Assembly (NCBI GenBank): GCA_934525405.1
Contig: CAKSZF010000077.1
Coordinates: forward strand, 1-7,187
Source: an uncultured Faecalibacterium sp.
GTDB lineage: Bacteria > Bacillota > Clostridia > Oscillospirales > Ruminococcaceae
Reading direction: 5' to 3'
Length of the DNA stretch: 7,187 bases
The translations under genes were made by a program, and so were the position numbers. Of this stretch, positions 5,347 through 7,187 are shown one piece after another. Each line of letters starts with the position of its first letter. The first letter of the stretch is position 1. The notes under the pieces were generated by a model. That model did not search any database and had not been told where the DNA came from. It saw only the letters and a list, made by a program, of their open reading frames with translations.

Positions 5347-6771
5347 TCACGCCTTATGGTACAGCGGCAGACCCAAAGTGACCACGGTGCCGCGCCCGAG
5401 GGTGCTTTTGATATCCAGCGTGCCGTCCAGCGCAGTCATGATGGAATCCACCAGCGCCAGACCGATGCCGCTGCCACGCACCGAGTTGCTGCCCTTGTAG
5501 AACTTGGTCTTTACGTTTTCCAGATCCTCCGGCGGGATGCCGCGTCCCTGATCGATGATCTCCACAAAGGCTTTGTACTCCCCTGCCCACAGCTTGACCG
5601 TGATGCGCCCGCCGGGGGCAGAGTATTTGATGGCATTATCCAGAATATTGATGAACACCTGCCGCAGACGGTCCGGGTCGGCGTAGACAGGGATCATCTC
5701 CTCCGGTTCAGTGTAGTGGAGCAGCAGCCCCTCCTGCCGGATGCGTGCTTCGCAGAAGAGCACCGCATCGGTCAGCTCTGCCACCAAGTCCAGCGGGCGG
5801 CACTCCATGCGGATGCGTCCGTTCTGCAGGCGGCTGAAATCCAGCAGCTCCTCCACCATGTTGTTCAGCCGCCCGGTCTCGTTGTTGATGATCTCCAGCC
5901 CCTTGCGGTAGTTCTCGTCGGTGGGGTCGTCCAGAGTCATCAGCGTCTCCACCCAGCCCCGGATAGAGGTAAGCGGGGTGCGCAGCTCGTGGGACACCGA
6001 GCTGATGAACTCGTTCTTCATCTTTTCGGTTTCTTCCAGTCCCTCGGCCATCTGGTTGATGGTGCCGCGCAGCCGGTCCACCTCGTCGTGGGGGTCACCG
6101 GTCAGGGGCAGACGCACGTCCAACTCGCCCCGGGCGATGCCAGCGGCGGTGCGTTCCACCTGTCCCAGCGGCACCACGATGCCCCGCACGAAGTAGAGCC
6201 CAGACATGATCGTAAACAGCAAGATCGCCAACGCAATGAACACACTGATGATGATGGCGTTTTTGACCTGCCGCTCCACCAGCGCCAGGCTGGTGACCAG
6301 CCGCAGCGCGGCCACGTCCTCGGCGTCATAGGGCACCAGCGAGCAGGCCGCCATGACTACCTCACCAGACTGGGTGCGGTACACCGCCACGCCCAGACCG
6401 TCCGGTGCGCCGAGCGCCTGCTCAAAGTCCTTACTGCTGACAATACCCTCCGCGTCTGTACCGCTGGAGGAGGCGATCACGCCGCCGTAGCTGTCCAGCA
6501 GCATGAACTCGTATTTATCCTTATCGGCAAACTGTTCCACCATGCGCCGCAGCGCCAGACTGCGGCTGGCGGCAGCGCTCTGGGCGGTATCGCCGGTATA
6601 CATTTTCAGCTGCCCGGTCACCGAGGAGAACCGCCGGTACATAATTTGCTGCACACTGCCGTAGTAGCTGCGGGTATAGCTATACAGAAACATTGCCTCG
6701 GCCAGCAGCACTACCAGTACGGTGATAAGCAGGTTGCCCCGCAGCCAGCGGCGGGTGATACCGCTTCGCAT
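5347..6771 (-). CDS. Membrane sensor histidine kinase (PhoR/WalK type)
   Basis: A 474-aa two-component kinase that autophosphorylates on His and passes the phosphate to a response regulator, probably the one encoded just upstream. TM1 lies at about 13-32, followed by an external sensor region of about 135 residues (33-170) with a PAS/Cache-like stretch (YEFMLLDSYGGVIASSS near 87-103). TM2 is at about 171-195 and a HAMP domain at about 196-250. The H-box SSVSHELRTPLTSIRGW carries His261. The N-box is QVFINILDNAIKYS (371-384), G1 is DQGRGIP (407-413), the F-box is around TKFYKGS (422-428) and G2 is GSGIGLALV (433-441). All catalytic motifs are intact. The open frame extends to an ATG at 6819, but 6771 is chosen because a full AAAGGAGG site lies 8 nt upstream and TM1 begins soon after. 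The ligand is unknown. An island of repeats separates it from its regulator gene. Confidence 0.95.
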   Translation of the reverse strand: MRSGITRRWLRGNLLITVLVVLLAEAMFLYSYTRSYYGSVQQIMYRRFSSVTGQLKMYTGDTAQSAAASRSLALRRMVEQFADKDKYEFMLLDSYGGVIASSSGTDAEGIVSSKDFEQALGAPDGLGVAVYRTQSGEVVMAACSLVPYDAEDVAALRLVTSLALVERQVKNAIIISVFIALAILLFTIMSGLYFVRGIVVPLGQVERTAAGIARGELDVRLPLTGDPHDEVDRLRGTINQMAEGLEETEKMKNEFISSVSHELRTPLTSIRGWVETLMTLDDPTDENYRKGLEIINNETGRLNNMVEELLDFSRLQNGRIRMECRPLDLVAELTDAVLFCEARIRQEGLLLHYTEPEEMIPVYADPDRLRQVFINILDNAIKYSAPGGRITVKLWAGEYKAFVEIIDQGRGIPPEDLENVKTKFYKGSNSVRGSGIGLALVDSIMTALDGTLDIKSTLGRGTVVTLGLPLYHKA

Positions 6772-6779
6772 AACAGTGT

Positions 6780-6787
6780 CCTCCTTT
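6780..6787 (-). promoter_or_regulatory. Histidine kinase ribosome binding site
   Basis: A full-consensus AAAGGAGG on the minus strand, 8 nt before the ATG at 6771. It decides the start and allows independent translation although the regulator gene ends about 330 nt upstream. Confidence 0.85.
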
Positions 6788-6802
6788 CGGTGAGATTTAA
6801 AT

Positions 6803-6878
6803 CGAACTTCCTCAGTCAAAACCTGACGGTTTTGCCAGCTCCCTCGGAGAGGGAGCCTTTGGCATAGCAGGAAAGTTT
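6803..6878 (+). repeat. Hairpin-repeat copy D
   Basis: A near copy of A at 1245-1320 (66 of 76 positions by hand). CAAAACC (6817-6823) pairs with GGTTTTG (6828-6834) around TGAC. GCTCCCTC (6838-6845) pairs perfectly with GAGGGAGC (6849-6856). The GCAGGAAAGTTT tail matches the tail of A. Confidence 0.85.
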
Positions 6879-6914
6879 ACTGCTGAATTGAAAAGTTGCT
6901 TGCCCGGGATTTTA

Positions 6915-6972
6915 CCCCCTCAGTCTGCTCACTGCGTTCGCAGCCAGCTCCCCCAAGGGGACGCCTTTCAGC
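6915..6972 (+). repeat. Hairpin-repeat copy E
   Basis: It starts CCCCCTCAG, then CTGCG (6932-6936) pairs with CGCAG (6939-6943), followed by CCCCAAGGGG (6951-6960). Its 3' half (6951-6972) is also complementary to 6997-7017 in copy F, forming a larger inverted repeat. Confidence 0.8.
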
Positions 6973-7000
6973 GCTGTCGCAGAGTTTCCCGCCACTGCTG

Positions 7001-7052
7001 AAGCCGTCCCCTTGGGGAAGGTGGCATCGCCGCAGGCGATGATGGAAGGGGT
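7001..7052 (-). repeat. Hairpin-repeat copy F (reverse orientation)
   Basis: Reverse-oriented module. CCCCTTGGGG (7008-7017) is the second hairpin, and CATCGCC (7025-7031) pairs with GGCGATG (7035-7041) around GCA. The first-hairpin stem resembles that of copy B (CATCGC/GCGATG), while the second resembles copy E. Confidence 0.8.
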
Positions 7053-7086
7053 GGCTTCCGGGACAGCAAAGTTTCCAGCTAAAGTG

Positions 7087-7102
7087 CAGCGCCTGAGGGG
7101 GC
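7087..7102 (-). repeat. Truncated repeat end G
   Basis: Read on the minus strand this is GCCCCCTCAGGCGCTG, matching the start of copy C (GCCCTCTCAGGCGCT) but without either hairpin. It begins one base after the response-regulator stop codon. Confidence 0.55.
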
Positions 7103-7103
7103 A

Positions 7104-7187
7104 TCATTCCTCCCACCGGTAGCCGTAGCCCCACACGGTCATGATGTGGGTGGGGTGGCTGGGCTCGTCCTCCACCTTCATGCGCAG
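7104..7187 (-). CDS. OmpR/PhoB-type response regulator, C-terminal end
   Basis: Only the last 27 codons and the TGA stop (7104-7106) are in the window; the remainder lies beyond 7187. The end reads LRMKVEDEP then HIMTVWGYGYRWEE. This is the characteristic end of the winged-helix DNA-binding domain of OmpR/PhoB regulators: the end of the recognition helix, then the TVWGYGYR wing hairpin. It is the probable partner of the histidine kinase immediately downstream. The receiver domain and the start cannot be assessed. Confidence 0.9.
   Translation of the reverse strand: MRMKVEDEPSHPTHIMTVWGYGYRWEE

Larger units (their letters stand above)
6803..7102. repeat. Repeat island 2: four hairpin-module copies with inverted ends
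   Basis: About 300 bp of the same non-coding repeat family as 1245-1503. Two plus-oriented copies (D 6803-6878, E 6915-6972) are followed by a minus-oriented copy (F 7001-7052) and a minus-oriented stub (G 7087-7102). The outer ends are therefore inverted: CCTCAG at 6810-6815 and CTGAGGGGG at 7093-7101. GGAAA-type linker motifs recur at 6867-6878, 6981-6993 (reverse) and 7066-7079 (reverse), and GCTAAAGT at 7078-7085 is the reverse of the ACTTTAGC linker of island 1. The right end abuts the response-regulator stop codon. No transposase is present. Confidence 0.75.
6772..7103. other. Intergenic region between response regulator and kinase
   Basis: A 332-bp gap with no credible gene; a minus-strand open frame at 6877-7134 runs through the repeats and is spurious. 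Apart from the kinase ribosome site and a GATTTAAATC palindrome (6794-6803), it is almost entirely filled by repeat island 2. No convincing promoter for the kinase was found. Confidence 0.75.

Noticed and set aside
5356..6867. 503-codon plus-strand open frame opposite the histidine kinase
   Set aside because: It mirrors a kinase with all catalytic motifs intact; its composition is His/Gln-rich and without recognisable motifs.
6877..7134. 85-codon minus-strand open frame overlapping the response-regulator end
   Set aside because: It lies in another frame over the real regulator C-terminus and the repeat island, so it is a by-product of the repeats.

Overview
The window looks like chromosomal DNA from a GC-rich, low-branching Firmicute, most likely a Faecalibacterium-like member of the Oscillospiraceae/Ruminococcaceae. 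The reasons are Clostridia-type protein families (a YqhQ/DUF1385 protein next to PrmC, a recA-recX-rimO cluster, a PhoR/WalK-type kinase), strong AGGAGG ribosome sites and GC-rich coding DNA. The genus is inferred from general resemblance and was not tested by search.

Every recognisable gene lies on the minus strand, so transcription runs from high to low coordinates. The order is: the 3' end of an OmpR-type response regulator (7104-7187); a repeat island (about 6803-7102); a membrane sensor histidine kinase (5347-6771); a 129-bp gap with two hairpins (5218-5346); yqhQ/DUF1385 (4270-5217); prmC (3305-4276, overlapping yqhQ by 7 nt); a compact recA promoter (about 3189-3304); recA (2013-3188); recX (1506-2012, its ATG directly follows the recA stop codon); a second repeat island (about 1245-1503); and rimO (1-1115, C-terminal end outside the window).

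The genes form three functional blocks. The response regulator and kinase are a two-component signalling pair. yqhQ and prmC are translationally coupled; PrmC methylates the release factors. recA and recX are a recombinase and its regulator, tightly coupled. RimO, which methylthiolates ribosomal protein S12, follows after the second island.

The most unusual content is non-coding. The two islands are built from the same two-hairpin module, with copies in both orientations and inverted CCCTCAG/CTGAGGG ends. Each island starts within a few bases of the stop codon of the upstream gene (recX or the response regulator). Stem sequences differ between copies but stay complementary, and linker motifs (GGAAA..., ACTTTAGC) recur. 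This looks like a MITE/REP-like family without its own coding capacity. Secondary points are a perfect dyad over the recA -35 region, a terminator-like hairpin facing against all genes upstream of yqhQ, and an insertion in PrmC. No tRNA, rRNA, CRISPR array, transposase gene or phage gene was seen.
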